From assembly GCA_030834365.1 (NCBI GenBank), contig JAURFJ010000079.1:1-5643 (forward strand): DNA of 5,643 nucleotides, in the 5' to 3' direction. Every line of letters begins with the position of its first letter. Position 1 is the first letter of the stretch. The translations under genes and the position numbers were made by a program. The DNA is from Flavobacteriaceae bacterium. Its GTDB lineage: Bacteria; Bacteroidota; Bacteroidia; Flavobacteriales; Flavobacteriaceae. The notes under the pieces were generated by a model. That model did no database searches. It was not told where the DNA came from and worked only from the letters and a program-made list of their open reading frames with translations. Positions 1 to 5,643 of this stretch are shown here, in pieces.

Positions 1-2038
1 CGCGTTTTGGTGCAAACGAGGTGGTGACCTCGCCTCCAGTTCGATATTCAGAAGCTAGGTTTATGGGGGAGCGCAGCTGTACGGGTACCTCTACAAACCC
101 ACCATCAGGATTTTCTATACGTACTGTTTCACCCGTTTCACGTTGAATAAATTGAAATACACCACTAGTCTGATTGTAGTAAACCGAGGTGTTTAGAGTG
201 AATTTTCCGAAGCGCTTGAGGTAACCTAAGTCAAAGGCGTCGGAGTATGCCGGATCTAGGTCGGGATTTCCGCTGAATAGATTCGTATTGCTGTTACGTC
301 GTATAAACGGATTGATAAACCAAGATCTCGGACGTCTTAAGCGCTTGCTGTAGCTTAAGGTAAATTGTTCCATTTCGGAAATTTCGTAGCCCAAAAAGAC
401 CGATGGAAACCAATTGTCGTATAATTTTTCGTTTCTACTCTCTTGCACGTCGCTGGTCGAATTCACCTGTATGTCGGAGGCCTCATAACGCAATCCGCCT
501 AAGACCGAGAATTTGTTGAATTTGCTTCCTAACTGCACATAAGCGGCGTTGACGTATTCTTTGTACTCTAGTTTATTGCTCAATTCTTGGTTGCGCACCA
601 GTGGTCCACCCGCTAGTTGTTGAATCTCAAATTCAAAGTCGGTGTAAAAGTCGTTAAAGGTTCCTCGGTAACCGGCCTCAAATTGTCCCTGACCTTTTTC
701 TCCTAATGGTAAGACATAGTCGAATTGAAACAAGCGATTGATCTGAGATTCACCGGTAAAGGTGTATTCAGAGGGCACAAAAATGGAGTTGTCTTCGTTG
801 ACCGATTCATCAATATTATTGTCTCCCAATTCTTCACCAGTAGAATATTGAAAGTCAGCGGTGAATTTGTGTCCGCTCTTCTCAAAGTCTTTAACAAAGT
901 TTAGTGCATACTGATAATTGGTATCTGTTTCTTCTCCGATATTGAGTCTTAGACGAGAAATAGTCGGAATAAAGTCAGCATCGAAATTGAAAAATTCGGT
1001 ACGGCTAATATTTTGTCCTTCTTGAGTGCGATAGAAAAAGGTCTGCGTGAGCGACGTCTTGGAATCAAAAATAAGCTCGAGACCTAGATTGGTGTTAAAT
1101 CCATCACGCAAGCGGTCGTTGCGACTCGTCTCATTCTGGTAGCTCAAAATGTTTCCGGCCAAATCGTAATTGATCTGATCGTTTAGCCCATTTCCGGGAG
1201 AGTTGGTCCTGCGGTATGAGGTGTTTGAGAATAAATTGAACGATTTGCGTCTTAGGTTTAGGTTTAGATTTCCGCCCGTATTTTCAGGAGAACCTACATA
1301 AGCGGTGGCCGAACCGTTGATGCCCTTCGTCTTCTCTTGTCTTAAGATAATATTGATAATCCCTGCCGATCCTTCTGCGTCGTATCGCGCTGAGGGGTTA
1401 GTAATGATCTCAACGCGCTCAATGGCATCTGATGGTAATTGTTGAAGCGCATCAGTACTCAAACCAGAAAGGGCAGAAGGTTTGCCATTAATCAAGATCT
1501 GTACACTTCCGTTTCCTCTTAGCGCAATGTTTCCTTCAACGTCAACACTGACCGAGGGCACGTTGTCTAATACATCGGTAACTGTTCCTCCCTTAACCGT
1601 AAGGTCTTGACCTACATTATAGACTTTTTTGTCCAATCTCAATTCGACAGTGGTTCGCTCGGCCACAAGTTCGACATTGTCGAGTTGTTCTACATTGGCC
1701 TCTAGAGTGATGGTTCCTAAGTCGGTGTTTTCCAAGATGCGCACATTGTCTTGAGTGTACGATTTGAACGAAATGAATTCTACTCGAATGTTGTAGAGCC
1801 CTGGCATCGTCTCGACGCTGAAATTGCCGTCTAAATCTGTGATTCCGCCAGTGACACGCTCTGGAAATCGCACGCTCTGAAGTACCAATGTAGCGTACTC
1901 TAAAGGGGTTCCGGTCTCTTTATCAACAACTTTACCGCTAATGGTGATGGGTGGTATACTGGCTCTCTGTGGATACTGCTGTGCACTTAATTTGAGAAGG
2001 CTCATCACTGAGAAGAGCAGTAAAGTCATTTTTTTCAT
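1..2038 (-). CDS. TonB-receptor-like outer membrane beta-barrel protein (partial, 3' end outside window)
   Basis: The frame is open from the ATG at 2038 to base 1 (679 codons); the stop lies beyond the left edge. Residues 1-20 form a signal peptide (MKK start, hydrophobic core, LSAQ cleavage region). Residues about 32-115 resemble a carboxypeptidase-regulatory-like beta-sandwich (ISGKVVDKETGTPLEYA; TDLDGNFSV). Residues about 140-235 resemble a TonB plug (GGTVTDVLDNVPSV, RGNGSVQILINGKPS, IERVEIITNPSARYDAEG, GIINI). The remainder is a beta-barrel rich in alternating aromatic strands, with RRP (568-570), NPF (576-578) and GNPDLDP (590-596), a pattern I associate with OMP_b-brl_3 (PF14905) proteins, which are usually about 750-900 aa, so roughly 100-200 residues are missing. 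The expected role is an outer-membrane transporter or receptor; the substrate cannot be told, and no SusD-like partner is visible. The start is supported by its ATGA overlap with the upstream gene, though Met4 is also possible. It is the last visible gene of the prfB run. Confidence 0.9.
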   Translation of the reverse strand, partial: MKKMTLLLFSVMSLLKLSAQQYPQRASIPPITISGKVVDKETGTPLEYATLVLQSVRFPERVTGGITDLDGNFSVETMPGLYNIRVEFISFKSYTQDNVRILENTDLGTITLEANVEQLDNVELVAERTTVELRLDKKVYNVGQDLTVKGGTVTDVLDNVPSVSVDVEGNIALRGNGSVQILINGKPSALSGLSTDALQQLPSDAIERVEIITNPSARYDAEGSAGIINIILRQEKTKGINGSATAYVGSPENTGGNLNLNLRRKSFNLFSNTSYRRTNSPGNGLNDQINYDLAGNILSYQNETSRNDRLRDGFNTNLGLELIFDSKTSLTQTFFYRTQEGQNISRTEFFNFDADFIPTISRLRLNIGEETDTNYQYALNFVKDFEKSGHKFTADFQYSTGEELGDNNIDESVNEDNSIFVPSEYTFTGESQINRLFQFDYVLPLGEKGQGQFEAGYRGTFNDFYTDFEFEIQQLAGGPLVRNQELSNKLEYKEYVNAAYVQLGSKFNKFSVLGGLRYEASDIQVNSTSDVQESRNEKLYDNWFPSVFLGYEISEMEQFTLSYSKRLRRPRSWFINPFIRRNSNTNLFSGNPDLDPAYSDAFDLGYLKRFGKFTLNTSVYYNQTSGVFQFIQRETGETVRIENPDGGFVEVPVQLRSPINLASEYRTGGEVTTSFAPKR
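2035..2038 (-). promoter_or_regulatory. ATGA stop/start overlap, 175-aa gene to the outer membrane receptor
   Basis: The minus strand reads ATGA: ATG (2038-2036) starts the receptor-like gene and TGA (2037-2035) ends the unknown gene. It is the same arrangement as the junction before it. It fixes the likely receptor start and points to coupled translation of the two envelope proteins. Confidence 0.7.
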
Positions 2039-2562
2039 GAATCGTTTTTAGATTTTTTCTTTTTTTTCTTTTTAGGGCTGTTCGATTTCCCTCTTTCTTT
2101 TAGCACCTGAAGCTGTGTGTATATCAGCTCAGGCAATTCGTTTTTTAAACGATCGTCTTCTTGTTTTTCAATCTCCTCTAAAGCGGTTTTAACCTCATTA
2201 GGATCGAGATTCAAGATTTGAAGTTCAATGCGCTTTCGAGTGGCCTCGAGCATAATGGCTCTTAATACGGCATCTTCAAATGCATTGAGTTCAACGGTCT
2301 CTTTAATGTTGTTCATTGAAAGTTCGACAATGTCCTCGGCGGTAAGAGGTTCTTGCTCTTCTGTGCGCGTTGGCATTTGATTCATTTGCCTTAAGGGATT
2401 CCCGTAAGGATTTCCCATCATACCGCCTCTGCCCATGGGCATTCCGAATTGCCCGTAACTTTCAGAACACAGGCTTATAAACAACAATGATGCCAAAGCC
2501 GAAATCCATGTTGATTTGCTGATAGTTTTAACATTTTTCATAAGGTGCGTAATAGATATCAT
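2035..2562 (-). CDS. Secreted helical protein of unknown function, Met/Gly-rich N-terminus, poly-Lys C-terminus
   Basis: This 175-aa protein is not one I can assign with confidence. A hydrophobic segment at about 19-32 followed by SYG|QFG (37-40) looks like a signal peptide cleaved before Gln38. Cys32 is not in a good lipobox because Leu precedes it. Residues 39-63 are rich in Met, Gly, Pro and Asn (FGMPMGRGGMMGNPYG) and probably disordered. Residues about 73-158 are charged and apparently all-helical (TAEDIVELSMNNIKETVEL, then ALEEIEKQEDDRLKNELPEL, ending LQVLKERGK). Residues 164-170 are seven lysines. The layout loosely recalls periplasmic Spy/CpxP-like proteins, but that is inference. The ATG at 2562 overlaps the prfB stop as ATGA, favouring that start; Met8 (codon 2541-2539) would give a more compact signal peptide. 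Its stop overlaps the start of the receptor gene in the same way, suggesting it acts with that outer-membrane protein or in the same envelope process. Confidence 0.82.
   Translation of the reverse strand: MISITHLMKNVKTISKSTWISALASLLFISLCSESYGQFGMPMGRGGMMGNPYGNPLRQMNQMPTRTEEQEPLTAEDIVELSMNNIKETVELNAFEDAVLRAIMLEATRKRIELQILNLDPNEVKTALEEIEKQEDDRLKNELPELIYTQLQVLKERGKSNSPKKKKKKKSKNDS
2053..2073 (-). repeat. A-rich slippery tract encoding the poly-Lys tail
   Basis: Twenty-one bases made only of A and G on the coding strand (A5 G A8 G A6) encode seven Lys near the end of the 175-aa protein. An in-frame A AAA AAG heptamer (2065-2059) is a known efficient -1 slippery motif. A -1 shift there would add Glu-Lys-Ile and stop at TAA (2050-2048), four residues earlier than the normal end. 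Whether slippage happens is unknown; no stem-loop or other stimulator was identified by eye. Confidence 0.6.
2559..2562 (-). promoter_or_regulatory. ATGA stop/start overlap, prfB to the 175-aa gene
   Basis: The minus strand reads ATGA: ATG (2562-2560) starts the unknown gene and TGA (2561-2559) ends prfB. No purine-rich Shine-Dalgarno match is obvious just upstream. This fits termination-reinitiation coupling, in which the ribosome finishing prfB starts the next frame. The coupling is inferred from geometry. Confidence 0.7.
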
Positions 2563-3654
2563 ACTGATTGTTGACCGGTACTCATAAGATAGGCCTTCAA
2601 AAATGAATCGATATTTCCGTTCATTACATCTTCGACATTGGCTGTTTCTTCGCCACTGCGAACGTCTTTAATTAGTTTATACGGATGCATCACATAGTTG
2701 CGAATTTGAGAACCCCATTCGATTTTCATCTTCGCGTCTTCGATCTCTTTACGGGCTTCAAATTTCTTACGAAGCTCAATTTCGTAGAGTTGAGACTTTA
2801 ACATCTGTAAGGCACGGGCGCGATTGTCGTGCTGCGAACGCGTCTCAGAGCAGCTAATCTGTATACCTGTGGGTTTATGCACCAATTGCACTTTGGTTTC
2901 TACCTTATTAACATTCTGCCCGCCCGCTCCACTAGACCTGGCTGTGGTGATTTCTATATCAGCCGGATTTATGGCCACCTCAATACTCTCATCTACAAGC
3001 GGATATACATAGACCGAGGCAAACGACGTATGGCGTTTCGCATTGCTGTCAAAAGGAGAAATGCGCACTAATCGATGCACACCGTTTTCGCCTTTCAACC
3101 ATCCGAATGCGTAGTCGCCTTGAACTTCTAAGGTGACCGTTTTTATTCCGGCCACATCGCCCTCTTGGTAATTGAGTTCGCGAACGGTAAACGATTTCGA
3201 TTCAGCCCACATCAGATACATGCGCATAAGCATAGATGCCCAGTCGCAACTTTCTGTTCCGCCGGCCCCAGCTGTGATTTGAATGACCGCTGAAAGCTCG
3301 TCTCCCTCGTTAGATAGCATGTTCTTAAATTCTAGGGCTTCGATCTGAAGTTGGAGTTTGGCTAACTGAGCGTCAAACTCTTCGGCGGCTATTTCTTTTA
3401 GGTTTAGAAATTCGAGCAAAACCTCTGTCTCTTCTTGCAATTCAACCGCTAGGTCGTAATCCTTGACCCAAGATTGCAACGCCTTTAAGACCTTCATGTG
3501 TTCTTGAGCGGTTTTCGGACTATCCCAAAAACCCGGTGCAGCAGACTTTTCTTCTTGATGCTCTAGTTCAATGCGTTTGGCATCAATGTCAAAGATACCT
3601 CCTTAACGCACCAAGGCGATCAATAAGATCTTTAAAGTGTTCACTCTTTGTCAT
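2559..3654 (-). CDS. prfB: Peptide chain release factor 2 (RF2), with programmed +1 frameshift
   Basis: RF2 recognises UAA and UGA in the ribosomal A site and triggers release of the finished peptide. The gene is in two frames: 3654-3592 (21 codons, MTKSEHFKDLIDRLGALRRYL) then, skipping T3591, 3590-2559 (343 codons plus TGA), giving 364 aa against 365 in E. coli. Residues about 1-110 are the helical N-terminal domain (APGFWDS at 39-45). The stop-codon-reading tripeptide SPF is at 199-201, which marks RF2 rather than RF1. The catalytic GGQ is at 244-246 within RSSGAGGQNVNKVET; its Gln is normally methylated by PrmC. The residue matching E. coli position 246 is Ser, not the less active Thr of K-12. 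The ATG at 3654 is the first possible start because an in-frame TGA lies two codons upstream (3660-3658). A call beginning at the ATG at 3497 would lose 52 conserved residues. Downstream, its TGA overlaps the next start by 4 bp. Confidence 0.97.
3588..3603 (-). promoter_or_regulatory. prfB: prfB programmed +1 frameshift site (RF2 autoregulation)
   Basis: On the minus strand the sequence is AGGAGGTATCTTTGAC: the SD-like AGGAGG (3603-3598), a TAT spacer, CTT (3594-3592), the in-frame TGA (3591-3589) and C3588. It differs from the E. coli site (AGGGGGTATCTTTGAC) at a single base. When RF2 is scarce, the ribosome pauses at TGA, the CTT-bound tRNA slips forward one base to TTT, and GAC is read as Asp22, restoring the frame. 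When RF2 is plentiful, a 21-residue peptide is released. The homologous protein sequence continues without a gap across the shift, so this is not a sequencing error or a decayed gene. Confidence 0.96.
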
Positions 3655-3675
3655 AAATCAGATGTTTTATTGGTG

Positions 3676-3683
3676 CAAAAATA
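3676..3683 (-). promoter_or_regulatory. Putative Bacteroidota-type -7 box for the prfB operon
   Basis: On the minus strand the sequence is TATTTTTG, a full match to the Bacteroidota primary-sigma -7 consensus TAnnTTTG. It would place transcription start near 3670 and give a leader of roughly 15-20 nt before the prfB ATG. The -33 TTG element is weak: only a T-rich stretch (TTTTTTC) lies at about the right distance upstream. No other convincing promoter is visible before prfB, so this one may drive all three minus-strand genes. Confidence 0.5.
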
Positions 3684-3727
3684 GACACTCTCAGGTGAGC
3701 TGCTGAAAAAATCGATAATTTAAGGGC

Positions 3728-3740
3728 TTCAAAAATTGAA
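3728..3740. repeat. Short inverted repeat before the metalloprotease start
   Basis: TTCAA and TTGAA are perfect inverted arms around an AAA spacer, two bases before the ATG at 3743. It could be an operator or could be chance in AT-rich intergenic DNA. The rest of the 88-bp divergent region (3655-3742) shows no strong plus-strand promoter; TAATTTAA (3716-3723) is only a partial -7 match. Confidence 0.25.
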
Positions 3741-3742
3741 CC

Positions 3743-5643
3743 ATGAATAAAATTCTGATTTCAGCGTTAGCACTAGTGGTTAATAGCCTCTCTTTTGCTC
3801 AAGATTTTGCATTCACTAAAGACATGCAAAAGAGAGAAGGCTTTCAAACCCTTTATTTTGACGCTAAAAATGATAAGGTATATCTAGAGATCGATCAATT
3901 AGATGAAGATTTCTTACACGTAGCCTCGCTGAGTTCTGGGGTAGGCAGTAACGATATCGGACTAGATCGCGGTCAGCTTGGGCCTCAACGCGTGGTGCGC
4001 TTTTCAAAAATGGGAACCAAGCTTTTCTTAATTCAACCTAATTTAGATTACCGTGGATCGTCTACCAATCAAAGTGAAATTAAATCAATCACCCAGGCTT
4101 TCGCCTCTTCGGTGTTACATGGATTCGATATTGTAGAGGAGGTTGATGGCCGATATTTAGTAGAATTAACGCCCTTTCTTTTTCAAGACGCCCACGGTGT
4201 TTCTGATCGCTTGGCCGCTAGGGGGCAGGGGTCGTATAGTTTAGACCGAAGCAAGAGCGCACTGAATGAACAGCGCACCAAGTCTTTCGAACAAAACGTT
4301 GAGATAGACGTCATGCTAACCTTTGCAGGAAAGCCAAAGGGTTATGAGATTCGATCTGTTACTCCGGAGCCTTCTTTAGTTACTGTTTATCAACACCATT
4401 CGTTTATCGAGTTGCCAGAGTTGGGTTCTTTTGAAATGCGACCCTTTGATGCGCGCTCAGGCTGTTATCCGTTTTCTTATTACGATTATTCGGCAGCGGT
4501 TACTGAACCTATGCAAAAACTCTTTATCCGCAGACATCGTTTAGAGAAAAAGGATCCAAATGCACCGCTTAGTGAAGCGGTAGAACCATTGGTATACTAC
4601 CTAGACAATGGAACCCCAGAGCCTATTCGTACAGCATTATTAGAGGGTGCGCGTTGGTGGAACCAGGCTTTTGAGGCTGCCGGATACAAAGACGCCTTTC
4701 GTGTAGAAATACTGCCTGAAGATGCAGATCCATTAGATGTTAGGTATAACGTCATTCAATGGGTTCATCGCTCAACGCGAGGTTGGAGTTACGGCTCGTC
4801 TATAGTCGACCCAAGAACGGGTGAAATTCTTAAAGGTCATGTTAGTCTAGGTAGCCTGCGCATCCGCCAAGATTATCTAATCGCCCAAGGTCTTTACCAG
4901 AAACCCTTTGGTCAGCAAACCGAAGCAGAGAAGCAGCTGCTTGAAATGGCGCTTTCACGCATTAGACAACTCTCTGCTCATGAAGTAGGGCACACCTTGG
5001 GTTTTGCGCACAATTTTGCGGCGAGTACGGTGAATAGAAATTCGGTAATGGATTATCCCCACATGTACATACTTGATGCTGAAGGAGATCAACGAAACTT
5101 TGATCAGGCCTACGAGACCGGAATAGGAGCTTGGGATAAGGTTTCGGTGGCTTATGCCTACAGTGATTTTAGTGAAAACACCAATGAGCGGGCGGCCTTG
5201 AATGATATACTCGAACAAGCTTATGCGTTGGGCTATCGCTACCTCACAGACAGCGACGCACGACCAGTATCTTCTGCCAGTGCCACTGCCCATTTATGGG
5301 ATAACGGAAGAGATATCACTTACGAGTTGCAGCGCCTTCTTTCACTCAGAGAAAAGGCCATCAATCAGTTTTCTATAGACAATATTTCATCCCAGTCTAG
5401 TATGGCTGAGTTAGAGGACGTTTTTGCTCCGGTTTACTTCATGCATCGCTATCAAACAGAAGCTGTGAGTAAACTGCTTGGTGGGATTCACTATCAGCAC
5501 GCTTACAAAGAAACCTATGAGCCTTGGTCATTTGTCTCAAAAGAAGAGCAGTTAGCAGCCTTAGATGCTGTTTTACAGACCCTATCTGTTTACACATTAG
5601 CCATTCCTGAAGCGAAATTGGTACTTTTTGGTCCGCGCACTTA
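3743..5643 (+). CDS. Secreted zinc-dependent metalloprotease, DUF5117/DUF4953 type (partial, 3' end outside window)
   Basis: The frame is open for 633 codons to the right edge with no stop. Residues 1-20 (MNKILISALALVVNSLSFAQ) are a signal peptide, so the enzyme is exported to the periplasm, outer membrane or outside. The zinc site is HEVGHTLGFAH at 413-423: His413, His417 and His423 are the expected zinc ligands and Glu414 the general base. Met436 in VMDYPHM, 13 residues later, fits the metzincin Met-turn. The preceding region (YLDNGTPEP; ARWWNQAFEAAGY; YNVIQWVHRSTRGWSYG; DPRTGEILKGHV) is what I recognise from Bacteroidota DUF5117/DUF4953 proteases, usually about 800 aa, so roughly three quarters is present. 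The DUF5118-like N-terminal segment seems short or absent. The ATG is preceded by an in-frame TGA two codons upstream (3737-3739), fixing the start region. The gene is divergent from prfB with an 88-bp gap; no functional link is evident. Substrate unknown. Confidence 0.92.
   Translation, partial: MNKILISALALVVNSLSFAQDFAFTKDMQKREGFQTLYFDAKNDKVYLEIDQLDEDFLHVASLSSGVGSNDIGLDRGQLGPQRVVRFSKMGTKLFLIQPNLDYRGSSTNQSEIKSITQAFASSVLHGFDIVEEVDGRYLVELTPFLFQDAHGVSDRLAARGQGSYSLDRSKSALNEQRTKSFEQNVEIDVMLTFAGKPKGYEIRSVTPEPSLVTVYQHHSFIELPELGSFEMRPFDARSGCYPFSYYDYSAAVTEPMQKLFIRRHRLEKKDPNAPLSEAVEPLVYYLDNGTPEPIRTALLEGARWWNQAFEAAGYKDAFRVEILPEDADPLDVRYNVIQWVHRSTRGWSYGSSIVDPRTGEILKGHVSLGSLRIRQDYLIAQGLYQKPFGQQTEAEKQLLEMALSRIRQLSAHEVGHTLGFAHNFAASTVNRNSVMDYPHMYILDAEGDQRNFDQAYETGIGAWDKVSVAYAYSDFSENTNERAALNDILEQAYALGYRYLTDSDARPVSSASATAHLWDNGRDITYELQRLLSLREKAINQFSIDNISSQSSMAELEDVFAPVYFMHRYQTEAVSKLLGGIHYQHAYKETYEPWSFVSKEEQLAALDAVLQTLSVYTLAIPEAKLVLFGPRT

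Noticed and set aside
703..897. 64-codon minus-strand reading frame inside the receptor gene
   Set aside because: It lies out of frame within the continuous receptor coding region, with no signal, domain or start context of its own.
1252..1269. Small tandem repeat (aggttt, aggttt, agattt) in the receptor gene
   Set aside because: It encodes alternating Asn-Leu of a beta-strand; three six-base units are explained by coding sequence.
2045..2073. T-rich stretch read as a plus-strand terminator or a minus-strand A-tract signal
   Set aside because: No GC-rich hairpin precedes it, no plus-strand gene ends there, and it encodes the Lys tail on the minus strand.
2467..2469. Cys32 of the 175-aa protein as a lipoprotein cysteine
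   Set aside because: The residues before it (FISL) lack the small residue needed at -1; cleavage before Gln38 fits better.
2824..3071. Two overlapping plus-strand reading frames opposite prfB
   Set aside because: Both are antisense to the highly conserved SPF-GGQ part of RF2 and look like by-products of its codon pattern.
3589..3591. In-frame TGA suggesting prfB is a pseudogene
   Set aside because: The stop sits exactly in the known RF2 frameshift context, and the protein is complete and conserved after a +1 shift.
4955..5293. 112-codon minus-strand reading frame opposite the metalloprotease
   Set aside because: It is antisense to the zinc-binding region of a clear protease; its composition shows no recognisable domain.

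Overview
The window looks like chromosomal DNA of a Bacteroidota member, most likely Flavobacteriia. This rests on protein families and signals rather than a marker gene. Predicted signal peptides end just before Gln, as is common in this phylum. The outer-membrane receptor has the carboxypeptidase-regulatory-like domain + plug + OMP_b-brl_3 barrel layout typical of Bacteroidota. The metalloprotease is of the DUF5117/DUF4953 type, and a TAnnTTTG-type -7 box lies upstream of prfB. Coding density is very high. I see no RNA genes, CRISPR array, insertion sequence or other mobile element.

Left two thirds (1-3654, minus strand): a tightly packed three-gene run, read from right to left. First is prfB (peptide chain release factor 2), split by the classical programmed +1 frameshift at an in-frame TGA. 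Its full product is 364 aa, not the 312 aa that a search for an uninterrupted Met-initiated frame would give. Next is a 175-aa secreted protein of unknown function with a Met/Gly-rich segment, a helical core and a lysine-rich tail. Last is a TonB-receptor-like outer-membrane beta-barrel protein that runs off the left edge. Both junctions are 4-bp ATGA overlaps, so the genes are probably cotranscribed and translationally coupled.

Middle (3655-3742): an 88-bp divergent intergenic region. It holds a good -7 box for prfB and a small inverted repeat just before the plus-strand gene.

Right third (3743-5643, plus strand): the first 633 codons of a secreted zinc metalloprotease with a full HExxHxxGxxH metzincin motif and a Met-turn. 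It is cut by the right edge.

The most interesting feature is the RF2 control logic. The prfB frameshift site keeps a strong Shine-Dalgarno-like AGGAGG although Bacteroidota ribosomes largely ignore such sequences at start sites. In addition, the frameshift stop and both coupled junctions are all TGA, the codon read by RF2 itself. This raises the possibility, which is inference, that RF2 level influences expression of the two envelope proteins downstream. I found no clear sign of a wholly new system.
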